A stretch of 64,000 nt of DNA from Treponema sp. (GTDB lineage: Bacteria; Spirochaetota; Spirochaetia; Treponematales; Treponemataceae). Each line of letters opens with the position of its first letter. The stretch's first letter is position 1. The notes below the pieces were generated by a model. That model did not search any database. It was not told where the DNA came from and saw nothing but the letters and a program-made list of their open reading frames with translations. Position numbers and translations under genes: made by a program. The stretch lies in contig JAKSTM010000005.1 of NCBI GenBank assembly GCA_024402565.1, positions 1 to 64,000 of the forward strand. Reading direction: 5' to 3'. Below, in pieces: positions 32,910 to 42,320 of this stretch.

Positions 32910-34868
32910 TTAATCAAAAGTTACTTCAACCGCTTCGGTGGAATTAGTTTCCGAATTTGAAGCTGAATCCGTTAGTTCATTCTCTGCTTCTTCAGAATCA
33001 GTTGAGTTTTCAGAATCCAAAGAAGTGGTCTTAAACTCTTCCAGAATGATTTTCAAATCATTCATATTTCCAGCAGTTTCTTTACTATTTTCAGATACTT
33101 CATTAATTCGACTAACAATATCCGAAGTACCTTTCTTGATTTCATGAATACCATTCTGAGCTTCGGCGAAACGACTGTTCATTGATGCAACTTCTTCCGA
33201 TACAACCTTCTGACGTTCGGCCAATTGGTTCGAATAACTGTTAATTTCATTGGCAGCCTGAGCGGTAACTTCGGTTTTTTCGCGAATAATTCGCATTTGA
33301 GCATCAATCTTTGAAATATCTCCCGACATTTCTTCCATAGAAAGAACAACATGATCGGCGTTAATTCGCACTTTTCCAAAAGCTTCTGAAGCCTGATTTC
33401 CGGCAATATTTGCCGCAGAAACTGAATTAACTATCTCACCAATTGCTTCCTTAATCTTCTTAGCGTTTACTGCAGTATTTTCTGCAAGGCTCCTGATTTC
33501 CTCTGCAACAACACTAAATCCTTTTCCCGCTTCACCGGCATGAGCTGATTCAATAGCCGCATTCATAGAAAGCAGATTTGTTTGACTTGCAATTTCATTA
33601 ATTATCTTTACAATTCCACCAATTTCTTTAAGCTGAACTGTGATTTCTTCAAGCTTTTTAGCAGACTGTTTGATTTTTGCATCACCATCAGCTACCAGAG
33701 TATTCATTTCTTTTGCATCTTTTGAGCGTTCATTTGCAGTAGTAGACATCTGTGCAAGCGTTTCTGCAACAGAAATAACAGTCTGATTTGCATTTGAAAT
33801 AGCTTCTGTCTGACGTTCATTGTAAAGAACAAGGTTATTAACCTGTGTATTCATCTCTTCGATAATTTCAACAGAACGTTCAACAGACTGTGAAACACCA
33901 TCTATTTCAGCTGTAATAACTTCAATATTTGAATCAATCTGAGTTGTTGCACTTGCCGTTGAGTTTGCAGAATCTGTAATCTGAAGACCGGAATCAATAG
34001 CCTTTCCTGCTGTTTTTTTGACCATATTGAAAAAAGAATTCAACTCAAAAATCATGCTATTTATATTTTTCATAAGGTCAATCATTTCAGTTGACCCGCC
34101 TGGTTCTATTTCAACAGTAAAATCTTTTTCTTTAAGATCACCGGAAATATCTCTGACATCCAGAATACGTTTTGTAATACGACGTGTTGTGATACGAACA
34201 AAAATAACAAATAAAATTGACGCTAAAATTCCAATTGCAAATGCCATCTTTGCAAAACCATTTGTTTCTTTAACGCAAAGTTCACCAAGCTTTTCTACAG
34301 CAGCCTCGTTCAATTCAGACATTTGAACTGCAGTTTTTCTGAAATTTCCAACCAGATCAGAAATAGATCTCCAGGTATCATTTAATTCTGTGTAATGTTC
34401 TTCGTCCACAAGATATGGCTTTCCACCGCCAATTCCATATTGGGTTAAATAAAAGTTTTCTACGTCATTTACTGGAATTGCCTGAAGCTTTTCGAATTCT
34501 GTAACCAAATGGGTAAGAGTAAACTTCATGCTTCTCCATAAATTTGGAATATATTGAATTGCATCATCAAATTCTGCAGGAAGGGATTTCATACCCTCTT
34601 TATTTGTCAGTACTCTGATATCTTCTTCCAGTTTACTAACACAATCATTGAAATCATCACTTATTGTGGCGAGTTGTGCACTATAAAGATTTGTATTATT
34701 TATGAAATTTATTGTTTCCGTCAGGTGAAGCTGCATTCGTCCCTGTCTGTACTGGAAATTCTTCATTGTGGTATTTTTCTGCATTCCAAAAAGAAGAAGT
34801 AACATAAGAGAAAATGTTTCTACAACAGTAAGTAAGATAATGATTAAAAATTTATTATTAAGCTTCAT
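32910..34868 (-). CDS. Methyl-accepting chemotaxis protein
   Basis: A 652-residue chemoreceptor. Membrane segments lie at about residues 7-27 and 200-222; the periplasmic domain between is mostly helical (four-helix-bundle-like) and unlike the Cache domain of the receptor at 6838. HAMP and a coiled-coil signalling domain follow, with tip [18 protein letters not shown]. The C-terminus is a Ser/Glu-rich tail with no recognised CheR-binding pentapeptide. TATAAT is six bases before the ATG. Confidence 0.93.
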   Translation of the reverse strand: MKLNNKFLIIILLTVVETFSLMLLLLFGMQKNTTMKNFQYRQGRMQLHLTETINFINNTNLYSAQLATISDDFNDCVSKLEEDIRVLTNKEGMKSLPAEFDDAIQYIPNLWRSMKFTLTHLVTEFEKLQAIPVNDVENFYLTQYGIGGGKPYLVDEEHYTELNDTWRSISDLVGNFRKTAVQMSELNEAAVEKLGELCVKETNGFAKMAFAIGILASILFVIFVRITTRRITKRILDVRDISGDLKEKDFTVEIEPGGSTEMIDLMKNINSMIFELNSFFNMVKKTAGKAIDSGLQITDSANSTASATTQIDSNIEVITAEIDGVSQSVERSVEIIEEMNTQVNNLVLYNERQTEAISNANQTVISVAETLAQMSTTANERSKDAKEMNTLVADGDAKIKQSAKKLEEITVQLKEIGGIVKIINEIASQTNLLSMNAAIESAHAGEAGKGFSVVAEEIRSLAENTAVNAKKIKEAIGEIVNSVSAANIAGNQASEAFGKVRINADHVVLSMEEMSGDISKIDAQMRIIREKTEVTAQAANEINSYSNQLAERQKVVSEEVASMNSRFAEAQNGIHEIKKGTSDIVSRINEVSENSKETAGNMNDLKIILEEFKTTSLDSENSTDSEEAENELTDSASNSETNSTEAVEVTFD

Positions 34869-34874
34869 TCTTCT

Positions 34875-34903
34875 ATTATAAAACGGAATTTCACCAAAGT
34901 TAA
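34875..34903 (-). promoter_or_regulatory. Promoter of the second chemoreceptor, probably leaderless
   Basis: Minus strand: TTAACT (34903-34898), 17-bp spacer, consensus TATAAT (34880-34875), six bases, ATG at 34868. Confidence 0.68.
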
Positions 34904-34953
34904 ATATAAAAAAATGTTTTCAAGAACGTTATAAAATCATTCAGTTTTATAAT

Positions 34954-34996
34954 GTGAATAACGGTAATTCCGACAAGCTCAGGGACCGCAGGCGCG
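34954..34996. repeat. REP-like fragment
   Basis: Begins GTGAATAACGGTAATTCCGA and continues CAAGCTCAGGGACCG. The first 28 bases match 37979-38006 at all but two positions; the CAAGCTCAGGGACCG part matches the repeats after cysE. It lacks the closing arm present at 38010, so it is truncated or diverged. Confidence 0.65.
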
Positions 34997-35015
34997 GGGA
35001 ACATTTGATCAAACA

Positions 35016-35047
35016 AAAAAAGCACATCCGGACGGATGTGCTTTTTT
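35016..35047 (-). terminator. Intrinsic terminator of the LysRS gene
   Basis: Perfect 14-pair stem AAAAAAGCACATCC / GGATGTGCTTTTTT, loop GGAC, giving a T-run on the minus strand 16 bases after the lysS stop. Confidence 0.9.
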
Positions 35048-35062
35048 AAGAAAAAAACTGTC

Positions 35063-36688
35063 TTAGTAAACGCTTAAGATCTGTGTCAGTGTTTCTTTAC
35101 CGATGATTTTCATGAAGTTTGCAAGGCGTGGGCCCTGGTCTTTTCCGATAATTGCGTGGTAAAGAGCTGTGAACAGTGCTTTTGGTTCAAGTCCCATTTC
35201 TGTAGCGATGTCGTACATAGCCTGCTGGCATTCTTTATCCATGGCAAATGAGCCAACGCGAGGTACAACTTCGTCACGAACACGCTGAACAGCTTTGAGC
35301 ATGTCGCCTGTAATATCTTCGGCTTTTGAACCGTCTTTACGGATCTTGAAGCACATGTCTTCTGCACAGTCAGGTGCCGATTCATTGATCCAGTACCATG
35401 CACATGCTGCACGGCGGCGGAGGCATTCTTCCTGTTCAGGTTTTACGTCTCCAAGAGATTTGATTACTGCATCAACATCTCCGTCGTATGTCTGAAGAAG
35501 AGTTGTAAGAAGACGGAATGGAACCTGGTAAGGCATTACAGAAGGCATACCGTCAATCTGTGAAAGTTCGTAAATACGTTTTTCGCGAGCCAGAAGACTT
35601 GCTTTCTTTGCAGGATCTTTTTCTTTTGGTTCTTCAGTTCCCCAAACGTAGCGTTCTGTTCTGTCGTAAGCTTCGTAAATTGTAAGAACGTCCAGGTCAA
35701 AGCTGATTGAGAATTCGTGGTCTACTTTGTTCTGGGCAAAGATGTAACGCAAAACTTCAGGCTGGTAAACTTCAAGAGCATCAACAAGGGAAATTACTTT
35801 TCCTTTTGAAGAAGACATCTTTCCAGGAACACCCTTAAGCTTAACAAAGTCGTATTTCATTGTAACAGGAGCATCCCATCCGAATACTTTCTTTGAAACT
35901 TCTTTAGCTGTATCGTAAGATCCACCAGGGCTGATGTGATCTTTTCCGCCTGGTTCGAATACTACTTTTTCTTCGTTCCAGCGCATTGGCCAGTCAACGC
36001 GCCAGCCCAGTTTGATTCCACCGAATTCACGGATATCTACAGTTTCTTCACAGCCGCATTCACATTTGTAAGAAACGCCGTATTCTCCGTCGTAACCTGT
36101 AATTTCAGTTGTGTCTTTTTTACATTTTCCACAGAAAATTGATGTTGGCCAGTAAACGTCTTCAGGCTTCATTTTGTGTTCGTCATCGCGGTATGTGTTC
36201 AGACATTCCTTGATGAGTTCACGGTTCTGAAGAGCTTTTTTCATGCCTTCTACATAGCGGTGTGCCTGATAGCGTGAAGACTGGTAAAGGAATTCAGGAT
36301 GAATTCCAACACGTGGAAGCTGAGATTCAATATCAACTTCGTGATGACGTGCGTAGTTTTCATCGCGGTCAAAAGTGTCAGGTACCGATGTAATTGGATA
36401 GCGGAGATAGTTTGCCAGCACTTCTGGTTTTGGCATGTTGCCAGGAACTTTACGGAATACATCGTAGTCGTCCCAAGAATAAATAAAGCGGACATTTTTT
36501 CCGGCATCACGGAGAGCGCGAACTACAAGGTCTACTGTGATAATTTCACGGAAGTTACCGATATGAACAGTGCCCGAAGGAGTAATTCCTGAAGCACATG
36601 TATAAGAAGGAAGATCACCCTTTTCTTTGATGATTCTTGCGGCCACCTGGTCAGCCCAGTGGTTATAAGTATTTTCGTTATTTGCCAT
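35063..36688 (-). CDS. lysS: Lysyl-tRNA synthetase, class I
   Basis: A 541-residue class I LysRS, the archaeal-type enzyme also found in spirochaetes, in place of the common class II enzyme. H-I-G-N (HIGH-like) follows A-S-G-I-T-P-S-G-T-V; K-M-S-S-S-K-G-K is the second signature. A C-x2-C...C-x-C zinc-like cluster (C-G-K-C, C-E-C-G-C) lies in the middle. TATAAT with TTTACA 17 bp upstream is nine bases before the ATG, leaving only a two- or three-base leader. Confidence 0.95.
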   Translation of the reverse strand: MANNENTYNHWADQVAARIIKEKGDLPSYTCASGITPSGTVHIGNFREIITVDLVVRALRDAGKNVRFIYSWDDYDVFRKVPGNMPKPEVLANYLRYPITSVPDTFDRDENYARHHEVDIESQLPRVGIHPEFLYQSSRYQAHRYVEGMKKALQNRELIKECLNTYRDDEHKMKPEDVYWPTSIFCGKCKKDTTEITGYDGEYGVSYKCECGCEETVDIREFGGIKLGWRVDWPMRWNEEKVVFEPGGKDHISPGGSYDTAKEVSKKVFGWDAPVTMKYDFVKLKGVPGKMSSSKGKVISLVDALEVYQPEVLRYIFAQNKVDHEFSISFDLDVLTIYEAYDRTERYVWGTEEPKEKDPAKKASLLAREKRIYELSQIDGMPSVMPYQVPFRLLTTLLQTYDGDVDAVIKSLGDVKPEQEECLRRRAACAWYWINESAPDCAEDMCFKIRKDGSKAEDITGDMLKAVQRVRDEVVPRVGSFAMDKECQQAMYDIATEMGLEPKALFTALYHAIIGKDQGPRLANFMKIIGKETLTQILSVY

Positions 36689-36697
36689 AGTTTTTCT

Positions 36698-36726
36698 ATT
36701 ATAGAGAAATAAAAAATCACTGTAAA
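36698..36726 (-). promoter_or_regulatory. lysS promoter with almost no leader
   Basis: Minus strand: TTTACA (36726-36721), 17-bp spacer, TATAAT (36703-36698), then nine bases to the ATG at 36688. Expected start of transcription is two to three bases before the ATG. Confidence 0.68.
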
Positions 36727-36792
36727 CTAATCAAATTTTCAGACTTACATACAAACACATAAAAACATAAAATATTTTTTATGAGGACAAAT

Positions 36793-37968
36793 ATGAAGAA
36801 AAGAATTTTTGCATTATTATTTGCTTTTAATTTAGGAATAGGAATGATTACCGCAGTAGAAAAAACTGAAGCACAAAAAATGGTTGAAGCCATGGGAATT
36901 GGAATAAACCTTGGAAACACAATGGAAGCCTGTGGGGACTGGATAAATAAAAACGGTGGAATCCGGGCTTACGAAACTGCATGGGGAAGTCCTGTGATAA
37001 ATCCTTCTATAATTAAAGGTTATGCCGATGCTGGATTCAAAACTTTACGAATTCCTGTTGCATGGACAAACCTAATGAGTAAAGACGGAAATTATACAAT
37101 TTCTCCAGACCTTCTTTCTCGGGTAAAAGAAATAACAGAATGGGCACTTGATTCAGGAATGTACGTAATCATAAACGAGCATTGGGATTACGGTTGGATT
37201 GAAACGGAAATGATTGAAAACAAAGAAGAAGGAATGAAAAAATATAAAGCCATTTGGAATCAAGTTTCCGACACATTCAAGGACTTTAATGAGAAAGTAA
37301 TTTTTGAAAGTCAAAATGAAGAGCTTGGAAACTTTAAATACAAGAATGGAACACCGGTCTGGAACGAATATAATTCTGGAGATGTAAAAGGAAAAAAAAT
37401 TGCTTACGAACTGACAAACGAAATTAATCAGGTTTTTGTAAACCTTATTCGTTCAAAAGGCGGAAACAATGCAAAACGGCTTCTCCTTATTTCCGGCGTG
37501 AATACTGACATAATTAAAACATGTGATCCATTATTCAAAATGCCTGACGATCCTGCAAAAATGTGTGCAGTTTCCGTTCATTATTACACACCAGCAACTT
37601 TTGCGATTCTTGAAGAAAATGCTTCATGGGGAACAAACAAGAAAACCTGGGGATCTCCAAAAGAAATTTCAGAACTGGGTGGAAATATGAAAAAAATGAA
37701 AACTACATTTGTGGACAATGGTATTCCTGTAATCATAGGTGAATACGGATGCCCAACAAAAAACAAAGAACAGGAATCTATCCAGAACTATTTAAAATAC
37801 GTATGTCTTCATGCATATAAAAACGGAATGTGTCCTGTCTTATGGGACATTCAGAGAAAAGGAAGTCCACAAGATCCTTTCAGTCATTACGACAGAAAAC
37901 GCAAAATCCTGGTAGATCCTGTAGTTCAGGAAAATTTCAAAAATATTATTGAAACAACGGAACGTTAA
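36793..37968 (+). CDS. GH5-family cellulase / endo-beta-glucanase
   Basis: 391 residues from the second ATG; GAGGA between the two ATGs is the ribosome binding site. A signal peptide ends near M-I-T-A-V. The barrel shows G-I-N-L-G-N-T-M-E, R-I-P-V-A-W, N-E-H-W-D, the acid/base Glu in F-E-S-Q-N-E-E and the nucleophile Glu in I-I-G-E-Y-G. No carbohydrate-binding module is attached. Together with the xylanase it suggests plant cell-wall use. Divergent from lysS. Confidence 0.9.
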   Translation: MKKRIFALLFAFNLGIGMITAVEKTEAQKMVEAMGIGINLGNTMEACGDWINKNGGIRAYETAWGSPVINPSIIKGYADAGFKTLRIPVAWTNLMSKDGNYTISPDLLSRVKEITEWALDSGMYVIINEHWDYGWIETEMIENKEEGMKKYKAIWNQVSDTFKDFNEKVIFESQNEELGNFKYKNGTPVWNEYNSGDVKGKKIAYELTNEINQVFVNLIRSKGGNNAKRLLLISGVNTDIIKTCDPLFKMPDDPAKMCAVSVHYYTPATFAILEENASWGTNKKTWGSPKEISELGGNMKKMKTTFVDNGIPVIIGEYGCPTKNKEQESIQNYLKYVCLHAYKNGMCPVLWDIQRKGSPQDPFSHYDRKRKILVDPVVQENFKNIIETTER

Positions 37969-37979
37969 AAAAACAAATG

Positions 37980-38020
37980 TGAATAACGGTAATTTCGATA
38001 AGCTCAATCACCGTTATTCA
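37980..38020. repeat. REP-like hairpin with the TTCGAYAAGCTCA loop
   Basis: Perfect 11-bp arms TGAATAACGGT / ACCGTTATTCA. The loop carries TTTCGATAAGCTCA, a motif that recurs in changed form at 34968, 48361, 48490, 55784 (minus) and twice after 63238 (minus). Confidence 0.75.
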
Positions 38021-38027
38021 GATAAAT

Positions 38028-38077
38028 AAAAAAAAGGCTTGAACTTCACTGAACTGTGATATTCAAGCCGTTTTTTT
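38028..38077. terminator. Bidirectional terminator between GH5 and the phosphoesterase gene
   Basis: Arms GGCTTGAA / TTCAAGCC (38036-38043, 38062-38069) with an inner TCAC/GTGA pair, flanked by eight A on the left and seven T on the right, so each strand ends in a T-run. Confidence 0.85.
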
Positions 38078-38957
38078 ATTTTGATCTTATTTCATAAGAC
38101 TTCAAATGTTTTCCATTAGAATCGAAAAAGGCAAAACTGATTTTATTTTCATCAGAAAGATTCAAATCTACAAAACCTAATGAAGAATTATTTTCCCAAA
38201 TCTGATTTTGGGTTTCAGGCAAATTAACATTCTTTGAGTTATTTTTTAATGTTCCCATGGAACCTGCAGTTATATAATAAACTCCATCTTTTTCAGAAAT
38301 AGACATTTTATGACTGTTTCCGGAAACAACAAGATCCACTTTATTCTCTTCAAAAATTGATACGAAATCACTGTTAATAAAATCACTAAATGAAAAGACA
38401 ATTGTTTTCTCATCACTAGGAATCTGACGTAATTGTGATTCGATCCACTTTTTTTCTTTGACTGATTTATCTATTGCTTTTTCCAGATTTAAAAATAAAA
38501 GATGTACATCTGCAAAATCCATCTGGTAGCAAGCCGGAGATTTTTTTAACCCGTAGAAGATTTCAGAAAACTGTTTTGCTTTCTTTTCCTTTTCAAGTTC
38601 ACCGGAAAGTGACAAAACAGGAATTCCTTTTAAACTCTGATTAAATGTCTGAACAGGATTTTTATAAATATTTTTTCCTGAAGCTGGAACCGCAATATCA
38701 CCAAGACAAATAAAAGCATCAAAGGATCTTTTCCCAATCTGATTTAAACTTTTCAGTCGTTCATCTGCATCACTTTCTTCACTTCCCCAATGAGGATTCC
38801 CAGCCAGTGCAAGGCTTTGTATGCTGGAAATTTGTTCCCGCTCAAGAAAAAAATTCTTTTCTAATAAAAAATCATTTTCTATTTTCTGTTTATGGCAAGA
38901 AACAAAACATAAAGAGATTACTGCAAATAACAAAACTGAAAAAGTTTTTTTTAACAT
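38076..38957 (-). CDS. Calcineurin-like phosphoesterase-fold lipoprotein, degenerate active site
   Basis: A 293-residue protein. The lipobox V-S-C follows a short signal peptide. C-L-G-D-I-A-V-P holds the usual GD motif, but the G-N-H-D/E position reads S-G-E-L-E, the middle His segment reads F-S-F-S-D-F, and the final G-H-x-H is G-N-S-H. Several metal ligands are therefore missing, so it may bind rather than hydrolyse. It overlaps the upstream M29 gene by seven bases. Confidence 0.7.
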   Translation of the reverse strand: MLKKTFSVLLFAVISLCFVSCHKQKIENDFLLEKNFFLEREQISSIQSLALAGNPHWGSEESDADERLKSLNQIGKRSFDAFICLGDIAVPASGKNIYKNPVQTFNQSLKGIPVLSLSGELEKEKKAKQFSEIFYGLKKSPACYQMDFADVHLLFLNLEKAIDKSVKEKKWIESQLRQIPSDEKTIVFSFSDFINSDFVSIFEENKVDLVVSGNSHKMSISEKDGVYYITAGSMGTLKNNSKNVNLPETQNQIWENNSSLGFVDLNLSDENKISFAFFDSNGKHLKSYEIRSK

Positions 38958-40108
38958 TGAAGTTCTCCATTTACAAGAATTGATTTTTCATGTCCATCGG
39001 CATATTTCAAAGTGATTGTTGGATATCGCACAACACCGTCCAGATGAATAAGGCTTGGAGCATCGTTATCATAGTTTTCACCAATAGCAAAGTGACAGGT
39101 ACGGAATGCTTTTTCATCTTCAAGCATATTACCTGTAATAGTTGCGGCCGGATTCAAACCGATTCCCAATTCCCCGATATTTCTTGCGTTTCGTTTATAT
39201 ACTTCACCTTTTCCTGCAGGAAGTTTTCCGTTCTTTTCATATTCAATAGCACGTCTTTCTGCATCGGAAATAGTTTGAAGAAGACGTTTTGCCTCGTCCC
39301 CACCAGACACTTCTGTTACAAATCCATTTTCCAATTTACATGTAATTGGGGTATCAAGAATGGAATCACCGTCGAAAAAAGTCATAGACCCATCATAGAC
39401 GATTACACCTTCACAGCCTTTTGTGTCTCCACCAGCTTCAGTTCCAGGAACTAAAGGACTGATAAAAACTTCACCGGCAGGAATATTTCCACCACTTCCT
39501 GGAGTTGAAAAATCTCCGTCATCATTCAGAAGTTTTCGTCCTTTTACAGGAACCAGAATATCTGTTCCGGCTGGAGCTGTAACATGAACGAATTCTGCGC
39601 CTTCAAAAATCTTACCAAGTTTTTTACATCGATTTTTCAATTCAGCATAATCGATACAGGCTGTTCGGTTCATCATATCCATAGTGATTCCCGGAGTCCA
39701 AACTGCGCGCATAGATTTTTTTCCGTCCAGAAGATAATCAAAAATGTGAGGATATTCTTCTCCATTTTCGGTTTTATATGGATTAGCGGTAGCCTGTGGA
39801 TCTTTTCCAAGTTTTATATTTGAAACTGAAATTGCAACATTTGGATTTGTTCCGATTGCAGCAAGAACCGAAGGTTCAGCATTATCAAAAGAAGTTTTGT
39901 CATTCTGGAAAATCAAGCTCGGTTTTCCTTTCACTTCATTTACCGCATGAAAAAGCCCCTGTGCAATTTCTACGGTTTCAGGGTTTGCGATAATCAAGAC
40001 TGTTTCATCTTTCTTAACTCTTAATACATCCTGAATAACTGTATCGTATGGACTTTTTGCAGTTACTGTCTTTTTTATTTTCTCGATTTCGTCTTTAAGT
40101 ATACTCAT
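38951..40108 (-). CDS. M29-family aminopeptidase
   Basis: 385 residues from the ATG at 40108 (upstream in-frame sequence is not needed). G-G-N-I-P-A-G-E-V-F-I-S-P, N-I-G-E-L-G-I-G-L-N-P, the metal-site H-F-A-I-G-E-N and the late L-I-H-L-D-G segment match the AmpS/PepS (leucyl aminopeptidase, M29) family. It would be cytoplasmic and trim peptides, perhaps those imported by Opp systems. An extended -10 TGCTACAAT sits six bases before the ATG. Confidence 0.87.
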   Translation of the reverse strand: MSILKDEIEKIKKTVTAKSPYDTVIQDVLRVKKDETVLIIANPETVEIAQGLFHAVNEVKGKPSLIFQNDKTSFDNAEPSVLAAIGTNPNVAISVSNIKLGKDPQATANPYKTENGEEYPHIFDYLLDGKKSMRAVWTPGITMDMMNRTACIDYAELKNRCKKLGKIFEGAEFVHVTAPAGTDILVPVKGRKLLNDDGDFSTPGSGGNIPAGEVFISPLVPGTEAGGDTKGCEGVIVYDGSMTFFDGDSILDTPITCKLENGFVTEVSGGDEAKRLLQTISDAERRAIEYEKNGKLPAGKGEVYKRNARNIGELGIGLNPAATITGNMLEDEKAFRTCHFAIGENYDNDAPSLIHLDGVVRYPTITLKYADGHEKSILVNGELQC

Positions 40109-40114
40109 AAGTTT

Positions 40115-40123
40115 ATTGTAGCA
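40115..40123 (-). promoter_or_regulatory. Extended -10 promoter of the M29 gene, leaderless
   Basis: Minus strand TGCTACAAT (TG-N-TACAAT) six bases before the ATG at 40108. No good -35, as is common with extended -10 promoters, and no Shine-Dalgarno. Confidence 0.6.
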
Positions 40124-40208
40124 TATTTTTTTATAGCCCGCACGAAACATCGTTTTTTTATAAATCCAAATTATTAAACTTATGTTAGAATGTAAAAAGA
40201 GGAATATT

Positions 40209-41189
40209 ATGAAACTTACAAATAAGGATTTACAGAAAATTTATTTTGGCGCTTACAACTTTAGCGAAACAGATGACAAGTATCTTCAGTCATTTCAATA
40301 TAACGCTGAACAGATTTCATATTTTAAGAAAGCATCAGATTTCTGGTATGAACGCTGCACTGCTTCCACTTCAAAAACAATCGAAATCAAAACTGATGCA
40401 AAAAAAATCAGCTTTGATTACAAGTTCTTTTGGAAAGGTTCAGAAGATTCTTTCGAACTTTGTATAGACGGACTCATCACACAGATTTTTTATGTAAAAG
40501 AACTCGCTGAAGAAGGGACAATATTCTTTGACCTTACAGCAGGCTTAGACGGAATTTACAAAAATAATGACGGCAATAAAAATGTAATAATCTATCTGCC
40601 TGCGGATGCTACTGTAGGAATAAAAAACTTTGAGGTTGACGGAGACTTCGTTCCAGCCAAGAAAAATGAAAAAGTCCTTTGGCTTGGTGATTCAATTACA
40701 CAAGGATACGGTCCTTTACGCTCATCACAAACTTATGTTTCTGTTGCAAACCGAATTCTCAACTACGACATAATTAATCAGGGAATTGGCGGTTATGTTT
40801 ATGACAAAAATTCTTTACTTCCGATGCCAGGATACAAACCGGAAAAACTTATCGTTGCTTTGGGAACCAATCAGTATGGAACCGAAACAATGAAAGACAT
40901 TGAAGAATATTACCCGCGACTTTTTGAACTTTACGGAAAAGATATTCCGACCCTGGTAATTACTCCGTTATGGCGTGGCGAAAATTTGGAAGGTGTTCCT
41001 ACACTTGTAAGTTTTGCAGACAAATTAAAAACAATCCTTTCAAAATATCCAAATATTGAAATCGTGGACGGATTCAGTCTTGTTCCTCATCTTTCAGAAT
41101 AGTTCCTGGACAATCTTCATCCAAATCAGCTTGGAGCTGAAGTTTATGGAAGAAATCTTGTAGAAAAGATTCGGGAAATTGGATTTTAG
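40209..41189 (+). pseudogene. SGNH hydrolase interrupted by an in-frame TAG
   Basis: AGAGGA precedes the ATG at 40209. The first frame runs 297 codons to TAG at 41100-41102. Read through, the same frame continues F-L-D-N-L-H-P-N-Q-L-G-A-E-V-Y-G for 28 codons to TAG at 41187. The N-terminal region is a jelly-roll-like domain; then come the nucleophile G-D-S-I-T and G-T-N. The D-x2-H catalytic pair lies after the internal stop, so the short product should be inactive. Either a recent nonsense mutation, a sequencing error or readthrough. Confidence 0.85.
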
Positions 41190-42145
41190 AAAATCTTAAA
41201 ACGGCGTGAAAGTTCGTTGTGAACTTTCCGCTTGTTCGCAGTCCACATTGGAGCTATAAGAATTGATTTTGCGCCGTCGCCTGTAAGGCGGTGAATTACA
41301 AAATCTTCAGGGATTATTTCAAGAGCCTTTCCAATCAGATCATAATATTCTTCTTCCCCGAGAGTTTTTATTTCTCCTTTCTCATAGAGGTCTGCCAAAT
41401 CTGTTTCTTTAAGAACATGAAGACAGCTGATTTTTATTCCATCCGCTGTTTCACAGACAGTGCGCACCGTGTCCATCATATCTTTTTCAGTTTCACCGGG
41501 AAGCCCGAAAATTACGTGTGTCACAATATGAATGCGGCTGTCTGCCTTGCGGATTTTTTGAACGGCATTAAAATATTCTTCGAGCGGAAAACCACGGCGA
41601 ATAAAATCTGCTGATTTTTCATTTACGGTCTGAAGACCAAGTTCAATGGAAACGAGAAAAGGGTCTTTATGTGAAACGGTGTCATGTTCTGCCAAGGCGT
41701 CAAAAGAGCTTCCGTCCGAAGCGGCGTCACAAAGCTTCGAAATCTCAAAAAGGATTTTGTCGTTCAGACAGTCAGGCCGGGTACCGATTGAAATGCCTGC
41801 GACATCAAGACAGGCAGCGGCTTCATTATACAACGCCGCCAGCCGTTCAGGGTCGCCATAGGTGTTCGTAAAATTCTGAAAATATGCGATGTACTTTCCG
41901 CCACTACTGACGTCACCCCCTCGTCCCTTCAGTTTTTTTTCTACAAGCTTCTTCGCTTCTTCAATCTGTTCAGAAACCGGTTTTTCACGGGTGGCAGCAA
42001 AATCTCCTGAACCTGATGCGCTGCAAAAAATGCAGCCACGGCTTCCTTTTGTACCGTCACGGGTGGGACAGGTACAGCCGGCATCAAGAGAAATCTTATA
42101 TACTTTGCATCCAAAAAAGTTTTTGTAGAATTCGGAAACGTACAT
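41186..42145 (-). CDS. Radical SAM protein of the YhcC/TIGR01212 type
   Basis: 319 residues from the ATG at 42145; a longer frame upstream lacks family similarity and overlaps the next gene's leader. Cysteines in D-A-G-C-T-C-P-T-R-D-G and G-C-I-F-C form the cluster-binding region. Y-F-Q-N-F-T-N-T-Y, S-I-G-T-R-P-D-C-L and E-L-G-L-Q-T are typical of this family, whose role is poorly known. It overlaps the end of the broken SGNH gene by four bases (convergent). Confidence 0.85.
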   Translation of the reverse strand: MYVSEFYKNFFGCKVYKISLDAGCTCPTRDGTKGSRGCIFCSASGSGDFAATREKPVSEQIEEAKKLVEKKLKGRGGDVSSGGKYIAYFQNFTNTYGDPERLAALYNEAAACLDVAGISIGTRPDCLNDKILFEISKLCDAASDGSSFDALAEHDTVSHKDPFLVSIELGLQTVNEKSADFIRRGFPLEEYFNAVQKIRKADSRIHIVTHVIFGLPGETEKDMMDTVRTVCETADGIKISCLHVLKETDLADLYEKGEIKTLGEEEYYDLIGKALEIIPEDFVIHRLTGDGAKSILIAPMWTANKRKVHNELSRRFKIF

Positions 42146-42320
42146 ATCTGAAATAAATGTATGGTAAATTTGAAAAAAACTCAATTTTTCTATATAGTTC
42201 TTTTTGTACGATGTAAACGTGCCCGAGTTCACAGAACCAGCCTTACTGAAGACGCCACGGCGCTCCGGTGATACACATCTCCCAAAAACATTTTTATTTT
42301 TTCTCATCAAAGGAGTTCGT

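Noticed and set aside
41100..41102. TAG read as pyrrolysine
   Set aside because: No sign of pyl genes here, several genes in the window end in TAG, and SGNH hydrolases do not need this residue.
42180..42320. Riboswitch in the leader of the PTS-like IIC gene
   Set aside because: The G/C-rich stretch has short complementary pieces but matches no riboswitch consensus I know, and there is no terminator or sequestering stem at the ribosome binding site.
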